Origin: CAZOOR01 sp964581505 | Lineage (GTDB): Bacteria; Bacteroidota; Ignavibacteria; Kapaibacteriales; UBA2268 | Length of the DNA: 8,438 nucleotides | Reading direction: 5' to 3' | NCBI GenBank assembly: GCA_964581505.1 | Contig: CAZOOR010000084.1 | Coordinates: 1-8,438, forward strand | Shown here: positions 1 to 7,796 of the stretch, in pieces | How the letters are laid out: each line of letters begins with the position of its first letter | How positions within the stretch are numbered: position 1 is the stretch's first letter | Notes under the pieces: model-generated | The model's input: the letters and a program-made list of their open reading frames with translations, nothing else | The model's database searches: none | Told to the model about the DNA's origin: nothing | Made by a program: the position numbers and the translations under genes

Positions 1-1
1 G

Positions 2-412
2 TTGGGTCAGCTTGGGCGCAATCTAATTCTTACTGTTAAAGACCTGATGCACACAGGCGATAAATTACCTTTTCTTACCGAAAATGCCAGTTTCAAAGAA
101 GCCGTTATTGAAATTACCGAGAAAACGCTTGGTTGCGTATGCTTGGTTGATAATAATAATAAATTATCCGGTATCATTACTGATGGTGATGTGCGCCGAG
201 TGCTATATAAATATGATGAATTTGCTGATTTAAAAGCAAAAGATTTGATGACAAAAAATCCTATTACCGTTTCATCTGATAAATTACTTGGCGAAGCACT
301 TTCTATTATGGAAAACAGAAAAACACAGATAAACGTTCTACCTGTTGTAGATAATGATAATAAATTACTTGGAATTATTCGACTTCACGATATTGTGAAA
401 AGCAGTATATAG
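2..412 (+). CDS. kdsD: Arabinose-5-phosphate isomerase (KdsD/GutQ-like), C-terminal CBS-domain part; 5' end outside the window
   Basis: KdsD interconverts D-ribulose 5-phosphate and D-arabinose 5-phosphate, the first step towards Kdo, the inner-core sugar of lipopolysaccharide; it is cytosolic. The frame is open at the window edge, so only the last 136 or so residues of a protein usually about 320 long are present. The catalytic SIS domain is missing from view. Visible are the linker LGQLGRNL, a first CBS motif starting at DLMHTGD (bases 41-61) and containing TDGDVRR (bases 179-199), and a second CBS motif from DLMTKNPITV (from base 242) to the terminal LHDIVK. The LGR-linker, MHTGD and TDGDLRR-type motifs are the usual KdsD signature, which favours KdsD over an unrelated CBS protein. 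The TTG at base 2 is an internal codon, not the start. The TAG stop directly abuts the stop of the convergent rodZ-like gene. GutQ-type paralogues cannot be excluded without the SIS domain. Confidence 0.85.
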   Translation: MGQLGRNLILTVKDLMHTGDKLPFLTENASFKEAVIEITEKTLGCVCLVDNNNKLSGIITDGDVRRVLYKYDEFADLKAKDLMTKNPITVSSDKLLGEALSIMENRKTQINVLPVVDNDNKLLGIIRLHDIVKSSI

Positions 413-1333
413 TTATTTTTTAATTTTAGAAGGTACAGGTTTTACATTTGATGGTTCGAGAAATAGAATTTCCTTTTTAGGTTTCTTGTCTTCGACTTTT
501 CTTTTTCTTCGTCTCGTACTGTCAGTTCCCCAAGGTGATGAGGAAATTTTAATATTATCACGTGTTATTTTTATATTTCTAATAACAGTACCGCGTTTTC
601 CGAATGGAGGCAATTCAACGTCATTTCTTCTAAATCTAATAGCACCCTCGTTACCGATTGAAAGCAAAAAGAAATCTTTGGCAGACCAACGTCTCTCTGT
701 TTCGGGATAAAAAGTTACTTGCGATGCTTTCTTTCCGTCAATAACAATTTTCATCCAAGCAGTGTCAATACCGACTGCTTCGAGGATAATACTATCCTTA
801 TTGGCAAAGAAAGATTCGAGGTCGTCATTTACATTTTCAATAACAGTTGTGTCAGGTCCTTTTTCAAGTTCACCGGAAAAATTACGAGGTTCGTTTTCAT
901 TCATAAAAAAGGTTACATATAGCAGGACAATGGCAGTCAGCCCCAAAGCACTATATATCAAATAATTAATTATATTTGATGTCTTTAAATTTAATTCATA
1001 TTTCCCTAATTTTATTCTATGACTCTTGTCCTTTATATCAATTCGCTCATTCTTTTTTTGAATATTATATACTTTTTCTTCTTTTACTCCTGCCTTCGTT
1101 TTGATATAATTATTTAGCGATTCTACATCTTCTTGTGGCAATCTAAGGATTTTTGCATAAGTTTTTACCGAAGCCAAAAGATAGGGCAGAGGCAATACGG
1201 AATAATTGCCATTCTCAATTTCCTCAAGAATATGCGGACGTATTTTTGTCTTATCGCTCACTTGGTTTAGTGTTAGGTTAAGACTTTCTCTGGCATTTCG
1301 TAATAAATTACCTATATCTTTCTCTTCGCTCAT
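413..1333 (-). CDS. rodZ: RodZ-like cell-shape protein: cytoplasmic HTH, one membrane span, periplasmic DUF4115-like domain
   Basis: RodZ links the MreB cytoskeleton to the elongation machinery and maintains rod shape. This 306-residue protein has the family's layout. Residues 1-75 form an HTH_25-type domain (IGNLLRNARESLNLTLNQVS, then IRPHILEEIENGNY, then a PLPYLLASVKTYAKIL segment). A charged linker follows. A single hydrophobic span lies at about 121-144 with no N-terminal signal peptide. A periplasmic β-rich domain occupies about 180-262, with the AWMKIVIDGK and TVIRNIKITRDN segments typical of DUF4115. The very basic tail (RRRKRK at 274-279, then more lysines) is not something I associate with the family core. 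The ATG start (bases 1331-1333) places the HTH at the usual distance from the N-terminus; no Shine-Dalgarno is seen upstream. The gene is convergent with kdsD and divergent from the DUF2279 gene. Sequence divergence from proteobacterial RodZ is large, so the name rests on architecture. Confidence 0.7.
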   Translation of the reverse strand: MSEEKDIGNLLRNARESLNLTLNQVSDKTKIRPHILEEIENGNYSVLPLPYLLASVKTYAKILRLPQEDVESLNNYIKTKAGVKEEKVYNIQKKNERIDIKDKSHRIKLGKYELNLKTSNIINYLIYSALGLTAIVLLYVTFFMNENEPRNFSGELEKGPDTTVIENVNDDLESFFANKDSIILEAVGIDTAWMKIVIDGKKASQVTFYPETERRWSAKDFFLLSIGNEGAIRFRRNDVELPPFGKRGTVIRNIKITRDNIKISSSPWGTDSTRRRKRKVEDKKPKKEILFLEPSNVKPVPSKIKK

Positions 1334-1353
1334 ATAATAAATGCGTATTTAAT

Positions 1354-1383
1354 TTTGAAAGCTAAATTTTATCCTTTAATTTG
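1354..1383 (+). promoter_or_regulatory. Possible Bacteroidota-type promoter of the DUF2279 gene
   Basis: TTTG at 1354-1357 is followed after 18 bases by TTAATTTG at 1376-1383, one mismatch from the -7 consensus TAnnTTTG known in Bacteroidota. Transcription would start near 1390, leaving a leader of about 18 bases before the ATG at 1408. In such AT-rich DNA a chance match is quite possible. Confidence 0.3.
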
Positions 1384-1407
1384 CAAACTTTTACAATTTC
1401 AAATAAT

Positions 1408-2466
1408 ATGCACAAACAATTATACATATTTATTTTAATATTTGCAACATTAAGTTTGACAAATGCAAACTCGTTCCAAATATCAAATGACAGCCTTGCA
1501 ATAAGCGACTCAATAGCGAAAGCATTATCGGCTCAAAAAACTGATTTTCCGGTTACCCCGATAGACAAATTTACTTTCGCCGGTGAACGCCGTTGGCTCA
1601 TTGACGGCAGTCAACCGTACATCACAACAAAAATCAAGCCAATTTCTGCAATTTTATTGGGAACTTCTGTTTCTGCCATATTTATTGTCCAACATCAGAT
1701 GCAACAAAACACTATTTGGAAGAAAACAGGTCCTTTTCATATTCAGGAAGATTGGCAATGGACTTGGGCTTTAGACAAAGCCGGGCATTTTTTCGGTGGT
1801 TATGCCACTTCGTATTTCTTCTCGGAAGTCCTAATGACTATGGGTTTTAGTTGGGATATGGGTACTATTACGGGTTCTGCTCTCGGATTTCTTTATACCA
1901 GTTATGTCGAAGTCTTGGACGGTTTCAGCTTGGATTTTGGATTTTCACCTACTGATTTTTATGCTGATTTTGCTGGTGCTTCTTTCCATTTGTTGCAACA
2001 TTATGTCCCTGCATTGGAGAATATTACTCCTAAATTCTTGTATGTCGAACCTTCTTGGATTGGCGAAAAGCATAGAGAGCCTCACGATTCATTTATTGAT
2101 GATTACAGCGCCCAGACATTTTGGCTATCTCTCAATGTGCATAATTTACTTCCAAAAAATGCAAAACCTTATTGGCCCGACTGGCTTGAACTCTCCCTCG
2201 GCTACGGTGTATTTAGTCTATGCACTCCTAATCCGAAATGCGACAAGACTATTTCATTACCATTTTCAAAAGATGCCTACGGCAATAGAAGTCTTTTCAT
2301 CGGCTTGGATTATAATCTTGTTAAATTATTGCCGGACGGCGGTAGCTTTTGGAATTGGGTGAAGCAAAGTATCAATATGTTTAGGTTCTTACCTGCACCT
2401 ACTTTGCAAATAAGCGATAGAGGAACTTATTTTTATATATTATTTCCAATCAATATAAAATTTTAA
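1408..2466 (+). CDS. Secreted or membrane-anchored DUF2279 protein, function unknown
   Basis: From the ATG at 1408 the protein has 352 residues and begins with a signal-peptide-like stretch (MHKQLYIFILIFATLSLTNA, then NS). An in-frame TTG at 1381 would add nine residues in front of the signal and is less likely. A second hydrophobic segment follows at about residues 78-95 (AILLGTSVSAIFIV). The DUF2279 (YfiM-like) core runs from about 120 to 200. It contains DKAGHFFGGY (D123, H127), YVEVLDGF (E168, D171) and SPTDFYADFAGA (D183, D187). These evenly placed acidic and histidine residues are the family hallmark; what they do is not known. The C-terminal 150 residues include PDWLELSLGYGVF, LFIGLDYNLVKLLP and a final aromatic-ending strand (YFYILFPINIKF). 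Alternating strands and a terminal F resemble outer-membrane proteins, but that is an inference. It is divergent from rodZ and followed by an 82-bp gap before the glycosyltransferase. No Shine-Dalgarno is visible. Confidence 0.75.
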   Translation: MHKQLYIFILIFATLSLTNANSFQISNDSLAISDSIAKALSAQKTDFPVTPIDKFTFAGERRWLIDGSQPYITTKIKPISAILLGTSVSAIFIVQHQMQQNTIWKKTGPFHIQEDWQWTWALDKAGHFFGGYATSYFFSEVLMTMGFSWDMGTITGSALGFLYTSYVEVLDGFSLDFGFSPTDFYADFAGASFHLLQHYVPALENITPKFLYVEPSWIGEKHREPHDSFIDDYSAQTFWLSLNVHNLLPKNAKPYWPDWLELSLGYGVFSLCTPNPKCDKTISLPFSKDAYGNRSLFIGLDYNLVKLLPDGGSFWNWVKQSINMFRFLPAPTLQISDRGTYFYILFPINIKF

Positions 2467-2548
2467 CGCATTATTTAATAAAAATTAATCTTTTTTCTCG
2501 AATTTTTATATTAATTTTACAATTTATTACTAACAAAATTGAAACTAA

Positions 2549-3394
2549 TTGGCTGAACGCACTCTAAATACAGGACAAAAGACGGAACACAAAAACGGGA
2601 AATCATTAAAAAACGATAAAATTGAATTTATCCCGAAAAAGAAAGTTTTTTCACAACCTTTGATTAGCGTTGTTGTTCCCGTTTATATGGAGGAGAAAAT
2701 CCTAGAACAAACTTTATCGGTCTATACCAGAGATTTGCGAAGAAAATATAATGTCGAACTCATTGTAAGTGATGGCGGCAGTACCGACCGTACTATTGAA
2801 ATTGCAGAGAAATTTGCTGATAGAATTATTATTCATAAAGACGAGAGAAGACAGACTATCGCAGAGGGAAGAAACAAAGGAGCGGAAATTGCTAATGGTG
2901 ATATTCTGGTATTTATTAACGGAGATACCGTCCCTGCTAATCCCGATTATTTCTTTGATTTTATTTCCGGTCTTAAAGAGAGTAAATCCAAATATAAAAA
3001 TTATTCCGCTTTTGCCTGCACTGTATCTGTTGCTCCTTCCGAAAAATTATTCAAAGACACACTGTTTTACACTGTACATAATTTTTACGTCAGAATATTG
3101 AATAAAATCGGTATGGGTATGGGGCGCGGAGAATGTCAAATTGTTATGTCAGAAGTTTTCAAGGAAGTCGGTGGATACAATTCTCTGCTTACTGCCGGCG
3201 AGGATTTTGATTTTTTCAGAAGAATTAGCAAAGTTGGAAAAATTAGTTTTGTTAAAGATATTGTTGTTCTGGAGTCGCCGCGCCGTTTTAGGAAATTCGG
3301 TTATATCAGAATAGTATCGTCTTGGGTTATTAATTCTTTGTCTGTTATGTTTCTAAATCGTTCGGTCTCTAAGGAGTGGGAAGCCGTTCGATAG
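2549..3394 (+). CDS. Family 2 glycosyltransferase (GT-A fold)
   Basis: It should transfer a sugar from a nucleotide-activated donor onto an envelope or lipid acceptor in the cytoplasm; the donor cannot be read from the sequence. Numbered from the TTG at 2549 (281 residues), the GT2 core begins with ISVVVPVYMEE at 39-49. The nucleotide-binding DGGSTD is at 75-80, AEGRNKGAEIANGD at 105-118, and INGDT at 123-127 sits where the metal-binding DxD lies, with D126 as the likely ligand. The base motif EDFDFFRR is at 218-225, followed by SPRRFRKFG at 243-251. There is no clear transmembrane pair at the C-terminus, so it is probably soluble or peripheral. No in-frame ATG precedes the core. A stop lies immediately before the TTG at 2549, and another TTG at 2660 would begin right at ISVVVP, so the 37-residue lysine-rich leader may be untranslated. 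The stop lies 11 bases before the activase ATG, suggesting co-transcription. The gap at 2467-2548 has no convincing promoter or terminator. Confidence 0.88.
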   Translation: MAERTLNTGQKTEHKNGKSLKNDKIEFIPKKKVFSQPLISVVVPVYMEEKILEQTLSVYTRDLRRKYNVELIVSDGGSTDRTIEIAEKFADRIIIHKDERRQTIAEGRNKGAEIANGDILVFINGDTVPANPDYFFDFISGLKESKSKYKNYSAFACTVSVAPSEKLFKDTLFYTVHNFYVRILNKIGMGMGRGECQIVMSEVFKEVGGYNSLLTAGEDFDFFRRISKVGKISFVKDIVVLESPRRFRKFGYIRIVSSWVINSLSVMFLNRSVSKEWEAVR

Positions 3395-3405
3395 TTAATC
3401 GGTCT

Positions 3406-6400
3406 ATGTTTGCTATGCAGAATTATTTTATTGGCATTTGTCTTGGTGCCTCGACAATATCATTTGTTCGTCTTGCTAATAAGGGTAGTACCGTAATGGT
3501 TGACGAACATTTTTCTATTCCACACAATGGCGAACCAAAACAAGTTCTTGTGGATAATATTCGCAAGTTCAATCCCGAAAAATTCCCTACTGTTATTACC
3601 GGAAGAAAGTTTAGAAAATTTATTAGACTTACTACTATTTCCGAACCGGAAGCCACAGAACTTGCCTTTAAATATATTGCAAAAGAAAACGATGATTTTA
3701 CGGCTATCGCATCTCTTGGCGGTGAAACATTTATGGTTTATACATTAGATAAACTCGGTAAAATATCTAATGTCATTACGAAAAATCAATGTGCATCAGG
3801 AACAGGTGAGTTCTTTCTACAACAGATTAAGCGTATGGATTTATCCATTGATGAAGTCAGTACTCTTGATGATAATGTTGAGCCGTATAAGGTGTCCGGC
3901 AGATGCTCTGTTTTTTGCAAATCCGATTGTACACACGCTTTGAATAAAGGAGTACCTAAGGCAGAGGTTACCTCCGGGCTTGCTATGATGATGGCGGATA
4001 AGGTCGAGGAACTATTGCAAAAAGTGCAGGAGGGGAAAATCCTCTTGGTCGGCGGTGTTACTAAGAATAAAGGTGTAATTAATTATATACGCAGCAAACA
4101 TAGTGATTTGCTTATTCCGAACGAAGCTACATATTTTGAAGCTCTCGGTGCCGCTCTCTATGCTATCAATCATCAAGTAAGAGATATTGATAAATTTGAA
4201 AACATTTTCGATGATAGCGAAAGCTCGTTTATTTTTCACGAGCCGCTTAGCAAATTTCAGGAAAAAGTTTCATTCAAAACACAGGAACATACTATTGCAA
4301 AAGCCGGCGACATACTCATTCTCGGACTTGATGTTGGTTCGACTACAACAAAAGCCGTTCTGATTAATTACAAAACAAATGCTATAGTAGCTTCCGTATA
4401 TCTATATACATTTGGTAATCCTATTGAAGCGGTTAGAAATTGCTACCGCAAATTACTCGAACAAATTCCTGATAATGTCCAAATAATCGGATTGGGTACT
4501 ACTGGTTCCGGCAGACAAATAGCTGGTCTCCACGCTCTAACAGACGGCATAATAAATGAAATTGTAGCACATGCAACAGCCGCCGTTTATTTTGCTCCTG
4601 ATGTTGATACTATTTTTGAAATTGGCGGACAAGACGCCAAATATACATATATCATTAATAAGGTACCTGCCGACTATGCTATGAATGAAGCATGCTCAGC
4701 GGGTACAGGGTCATTCATTGAAGAAGCCGCTTACGAATCGCTCGGTGTTGATGTTAAAGATATTGAAAAAATTGCTATGGCGGCGGACAAGCCTCCAAAT
4801 TTTAGCGACCAATGCGCCGCTTTCATTAGCTCCGATATAAAAACCGCTCAGAACGAAAATATCAGCAAGACAAATATCATCGCCGGTCTTGTCTATTCTA
4901 TTTGTATGAATTACGTAAACCGTGTGAAAGGCAACCGTGCGGTAGGTTCAAAGGTATTTATGCAGGGCGGCGTTTGCTATAATAAATCTATCCCTATTGC
5001 TATGGCGGCTCTTACCGGTGTGGATATTATTGTCCCACCCGACCCGGGACTTATGGGCGCCTTCGGTGTTGCTCTTGATGTAAAGGAAAAAATTGAACTC
5101 GGACTAATGAATAAAAAAATCTTCGATTTAAATGAATTAGCCGAACGTGAAGTGAAATATAAAAAACCGTTTATTTGTATGGGTGGAAAAGAAAAATGCG
5201 ACCTGCGTTGCACTATTTCCAATATTGTCGTCAATGGCAATAAATATCCATTCGGCGGTGCTTGCAATAAATATTATAATCTCGTTAAGAAAATCAATAT
5301 TGACGCAAGCGAATATGATTATGTACAGAAACGAAACGAACTAATGTTCGGCAAATATGCACCCGTCCGTCAGATTCCCGTTAATGCTCCTGTTGTTGGC
5401 ATCAATCAATCATTCCATACATTAACATTATATCCTCTCTACTATAATTTCTTTACTGAGCTTGGTTTCAAAGTAGTTATGCCTGACGAAGCAGACGAAA
5501 AAGGTTTGGAATACGAAATGACTTCTTTCTGTTATCCGGCTCAGGTATCACTCTGTTTATTCAAAAATCTACTTACCAAAAAGTACGATTATCTTTTCGT
5601 ACCCGAAATATTTGAGATGCACGTTGAAGGAGAGACAGAACAGCGGCTTGATTTCAATTGTACCTGCGTTTTCGTGAGTGGCGAGCCTTTCTATCTGAAA
5701 CAAGCATACAAAAAGGAATTGAAAGGAAAAAAGATTTTCACTCCTTTCTTAAATTTCTCCAAAGGTTGGGAAGTAGAAGAAAACAAGTTTGTTGATATTG
5801 CCGAACAAATGGGCATCAATAGAGATAGGGCAATCGCCGCCTATCGTAAAGCAGTTAAAATGCAACGCGATTTCACTAATGAATTATTCCGTATGGGCGA
5901 TGAGTTCCTCAAATTCCTTCGTAATAATCCCGATGAATTTGCCATTGTCCTCATTGGACGTCCATATAATTCCTTCACCGAATTTGCTAACAAAGGTATT
6001 CCCCGTAAATTCGCTTCGCGTGGAATTTATGTTATTCCTTATGATATGCTGAATTATACAAATGAAACTATTGATGATAATCAGTATTGGGAAGGTGGTA
6101 AAAAGATTCTTAAAGCCACTAAAATTGTTGAACGTGAAAAACAACTATTTGCTACTTATGTTTCCAATTTTTCTTGCGGTCCCGATTCGATGTTGCTTAC
6201 TACTTTCCGTACCATTATGGGTACAAAGCCATCGCTAACGCTCGAACTTGACGGACACACGGCGGACGCAGGTATAAATACACGTATTGATGCCGCCCTT
6301 GACATTATAAAGAATTACCGTAAAATTAGTGCTAATCTTGATGATAATATTGATAACGAATATTCACCCGCAGATATTCAAATTACAGAGACAGACGCAT

Positions 6401-7725
6401 TTTTCATTTCATCTGACGGCGAAAAACTGAAACTTAACGATAAAAGTATTGATATTCTCATTCCTTCTATGGGTGATTTAGCCGCTAATTTATTCGCCGC
6501 CGCTTTGCGAAGTATCGGCTACAATGCAATAGCCCTACCGGAAGGCAATCAAGATATTCTGAAATACGGCAGAGCAAATTCCAGTGGCAAAGAATGCCTG
6601 CCATTACTGCTTATGGTAGGCTCGCTCGTTGATTATATCGAAAACGTATGGGACGGTAAGCAAAAAGTTGCTTTTTTTATTGTGCAGGGTGCGGGCAATT
6701 GCCGGCTTGGGCAATATCCCGTATTTATGCGTAATTTGATTAAGCGGAAAAAATGGCGTAATGTCGCAACACTTACTCTTATGAACGAGGACGGGTTCGC
6801 CGGCTTGGGACCAGCCGTTTCAACTCGCGGCATACAAGCCTTACTCATCAGCGATGTGCTTGACGATATTCGCTCGGGAATTATGGCTCATGCTCAAAAT
6901 CCCGATGACGGGCTTCTCATTTTTTATCGTGAATTCAAAATCCTCTGCGACAAAATGGCAACCGAACCGAAAAAGATTTATAAGTATTTGAATAAGTTCG
7001 CAAATATTATTCGCAAGAATGTACCGACTAAGCTATCTATCAAGAAAGCAAAATATATAGCACTCACAGGCGAAATATACGTCCGCCGCGACCATTTCTC
7101 GCACAAATGGCTAAACAAGCAATTTGCAAAGCGTGGCTTCATTCTCAAAGATTCCTATATTTCGGAATGGATTTTTTACGTGGACTATCTCTTGAAACTC
7201 GACCTGCTCGAACCGGATAAATCACTTGCAAAAAAAATAGAACGAATTATACGCACTTATTATATGCGTATTGCCGAGTATCGAATTAAGAAAATTCTTG
7301 CAAAAACAAATTATTACAAGTTCGAGCTGACAAATTTAAAACCCATACTCGACAGCAGTAAGCACGTTATCCCGCTCGAATATAAGGGCGAACCGGGCAT
7401 AACGCTCGGCGTAGCACTGCACGAAATCCCCGATAAATACTGCGGTGTAATCAATCTCGGTCCCTTCGGTTGTATGCCAACGCGTTTCACCGAAGCTGTC
7501 TCTGTTCCCGAAATGAATATCGAAAAGAAAATCGAAGCAGTCAGAATGACTAATCCCAAATACGAACTACCTCAGGTTTTTGATAAAAATATGAACCTGC
7601 CATTCCTCACAATTGAAACGGACGGCAACGCATATCCACAAGTTATCGAAGCACGCATAGAAACATTTATCTTACAAGCTGAGAAAGTAGCTCAGCTAAG
7701 AGAAAAAGCAAAAATGAATGACTAG
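3406..7725 (+). CDS. Long acyl-CoA dehydratase activase: two BcrA/BadF/HgdC-type ATPase domains + DUF2229 + dehydratase-like C-terminus
   Basis: Activases of this family use ATP hydrolysis to push one low-potential electron from a [4Fe-4S] cluster into 2-hydroxyacyl-CoA dehydratases or benzoyl-CoA-type reductases. Residues are numbered from the ATG at 3406 (1,439 aa). Domain 1 (about 5-255) has GICLGAS, SLGGET, QCASGTGEF (C129), GRCSVFCKSDC (C167, C171, C175) and LVGGV. Domain 2 (about 303-565) is canonical: GLDVGSTTTK (D309), IGGQDAK, EACSAGTGSF (C430), SDQCAAF (C470) and MQGGVCYNK. A cysteine cluster follows (C591, C598, C602, C620). DUF2229 starts near 660 (VVGINQSFHTLTLYPLY). The C-terminal part contains GRPYN (851-855), NFSCGPDSM (C924), ELDGHTADAG, GKECLP (C1064), GNCRLGQY (C1099) and GPFGCMPTR (C1356), reminiscent of HgdB-type subunits. 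ATG 3415 is an equally good start. A GTG at 3376 would overlap the glycosyltransferase by 19 bases and put 16 or so unexplained residues before the first strand. No terminator is apparent after the TAG stop. The substrate is unknown. Confidence 0.88.
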   Translation: MFAMQNYFIGICLGASTISFVRLANKGSTVMVDEHFSIPHNGEPKQVLVDNIRKFNPEKFPTVITGRKFRKFIRLTTISEPEATELAFKYIAKENDDFTAIASLGGETFMVYTLDKLGKISNVITKNQCASGTGEFFLQQIKRMDLSIDEVSTLDDNVEPYKVSGRCSVFCKSDCTHALNKGVPKAEVTSGLAMMMADKVEELLQKVQEGKILLVGGVTKNKGVINYIRSKHSDLLIPNEATYFEALGAALYAINHQVRDIDKFENIFDDSESSFIFHEPLSKFQEKVSFKTQEHTIAKAGDILILGLDVGSTTTKAVLINYKTNAIVASVYLYTFGNPIEAVRNCYRKLLEQIPDNVQIIGLGTTGSGRQIAGLHALTDGIINEIVAHATAAVYFAPDVDTIFEIGGQDAKYTYIINKVPADYAMNEACSAGTGSFIEEAAYESLGVDVKDIEKIAMAADKPPNFSDQCAAFISSDIKTAQNENISKTNIIAGLVYSICMNYVNRVKGNRAVGSKVFMQGGVCYNKSIPIAMAALTGVDIIVPPDPGLMGAFGVALDVKEKIELGLMNKKIFDLNELAEREVKYKKPFICMGGKEKCDLRCTISNIVVNGNKYPFGGACNKYYNLVKKINIDASEYDYVQKRNELMFGKYAPVRQIPVNAPVVGINQSFHTLTLYPLYYNFFTELGFKVVMPDEADEKGLEYEMTSFCYPAQVSLCLFKNLLTKKYDYLFVPEIFEMHVEGETEQRLDFNCTCVFVSGEPFYLKQAYKKELKGKKIFTPFLNFSKGWEVEENKFVDIAEQMGINRDRAIAAYRKAVKMQRDFTNELFRMGDEFLKFLRNNPDEFAIVLIGRPYNSFTEFANKGIPRKFASRGIYVIPYDMLNYTNETIDDNQYWEGGKKILKATKIVEREKQLFATYVSNFSCGPDSMLLTTFRTIMGTKPSLTLELDGHTADAGINTRIDAALDIIKNYRKISANLDDNIDNEYSPADIQITETDAFFISSDGEKLKLNDKSIDILIPSMGDLAANLFAAALRSIGYNAIALPEGNQDILKYGRANSSGKECLPLLLMVGSLVDYIENVWDGKQKVAFFIVQGAGNCRLGQYPVFMRNLIKRKKWRNVATLTLMNEDGFAGLGPAVSTRGIQALLISDVLDDIRSGIMAHAQNPDDGLLIFYREFKILCDKMATEPKKIYKYLNKFANIIRKNVPTKLSIKKAKYIALTGEIYVRRDHFSHKWLNKQFAKRGFILKDSYISEWIFYVDYLLKLDLLEPDKSLAKKIERIIRTYYMRIAEYRIKKILAKTNYYKFELTNLKPILDSSKHVIPLEYKGEPGITLGVALHEIPDKYCGVINLGPFGCMPTRFTEAVSVPEMNIEKKIEAVRMTNPKYELPQVFDKNMNLPFLTIETDGNAYPQVIEARIETFILQAEKVAQLREKAKMND

Positions 7726-7782
7726 ATATAAATAATCATATTTGAGTGTCTCTGCATATTTTTAATTCTACTAAATATCGTT

Positions 7783-7790
7783 TATATTTG
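7783..7790 (+). promoter_or_regulatory. Promoter -7-like motif TATATTTG
   Basis: TATATTTG is an exact match to the Bacteroidota -7 consensus TAnnTTTG and lies six bases before the ATG at 7797. No TTG/TTTG is found 17-23 bases upstream, so the -33 half is missing or diverged. If active, transcription would begin at or just after that ATG, giving an almost leaderless message. It sits in a 71-bp gap after the activase that otherwise shows only AT-rich sequence. Confidence 0.35.
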
Positions 7791-7796
7791 TACAAT

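Noticed and set aside
1381..1407. TTG at 1381 as the start of the DUF2279 protein
   Set aside because: The ATG at 1408 starts directly with a lysine-containing n-region and hydrophobic core of a signal peptide. The TTG would bury this behind nine residues and would lie within the putative promoter.
2467..2548. Terminator or promoter in the gap before the glycosyltransferase, including TAATTTTA at 2512 and the T-run at about 2491
   Set aside because: No G/C stem precedes the T-run, and no -33-like TTG lies at the correct distance from TAATTTTA. The gap is simply very AT-rich.
3376..3405. GTG at 3376 as the start of the activase, overlapping the glycosyltransferase by 19 bases
   Set aside because: It adds ten residues (MGSRSIVNRS) unrelated to the ATPase fold, and the AAGGAG at 3371-3376 overlaps the GTG and cannot serve as its ribosome site. 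ATG 3406 or 3415 places the first β-strand normally.
4977..5267. Reverse-strand open frame inside the activase gene
   Set aside because: It lies fully within conserved activase coding sequence, has no family-like motif and no promoter. The same applies to the other shorter overlapping frames in both strands.
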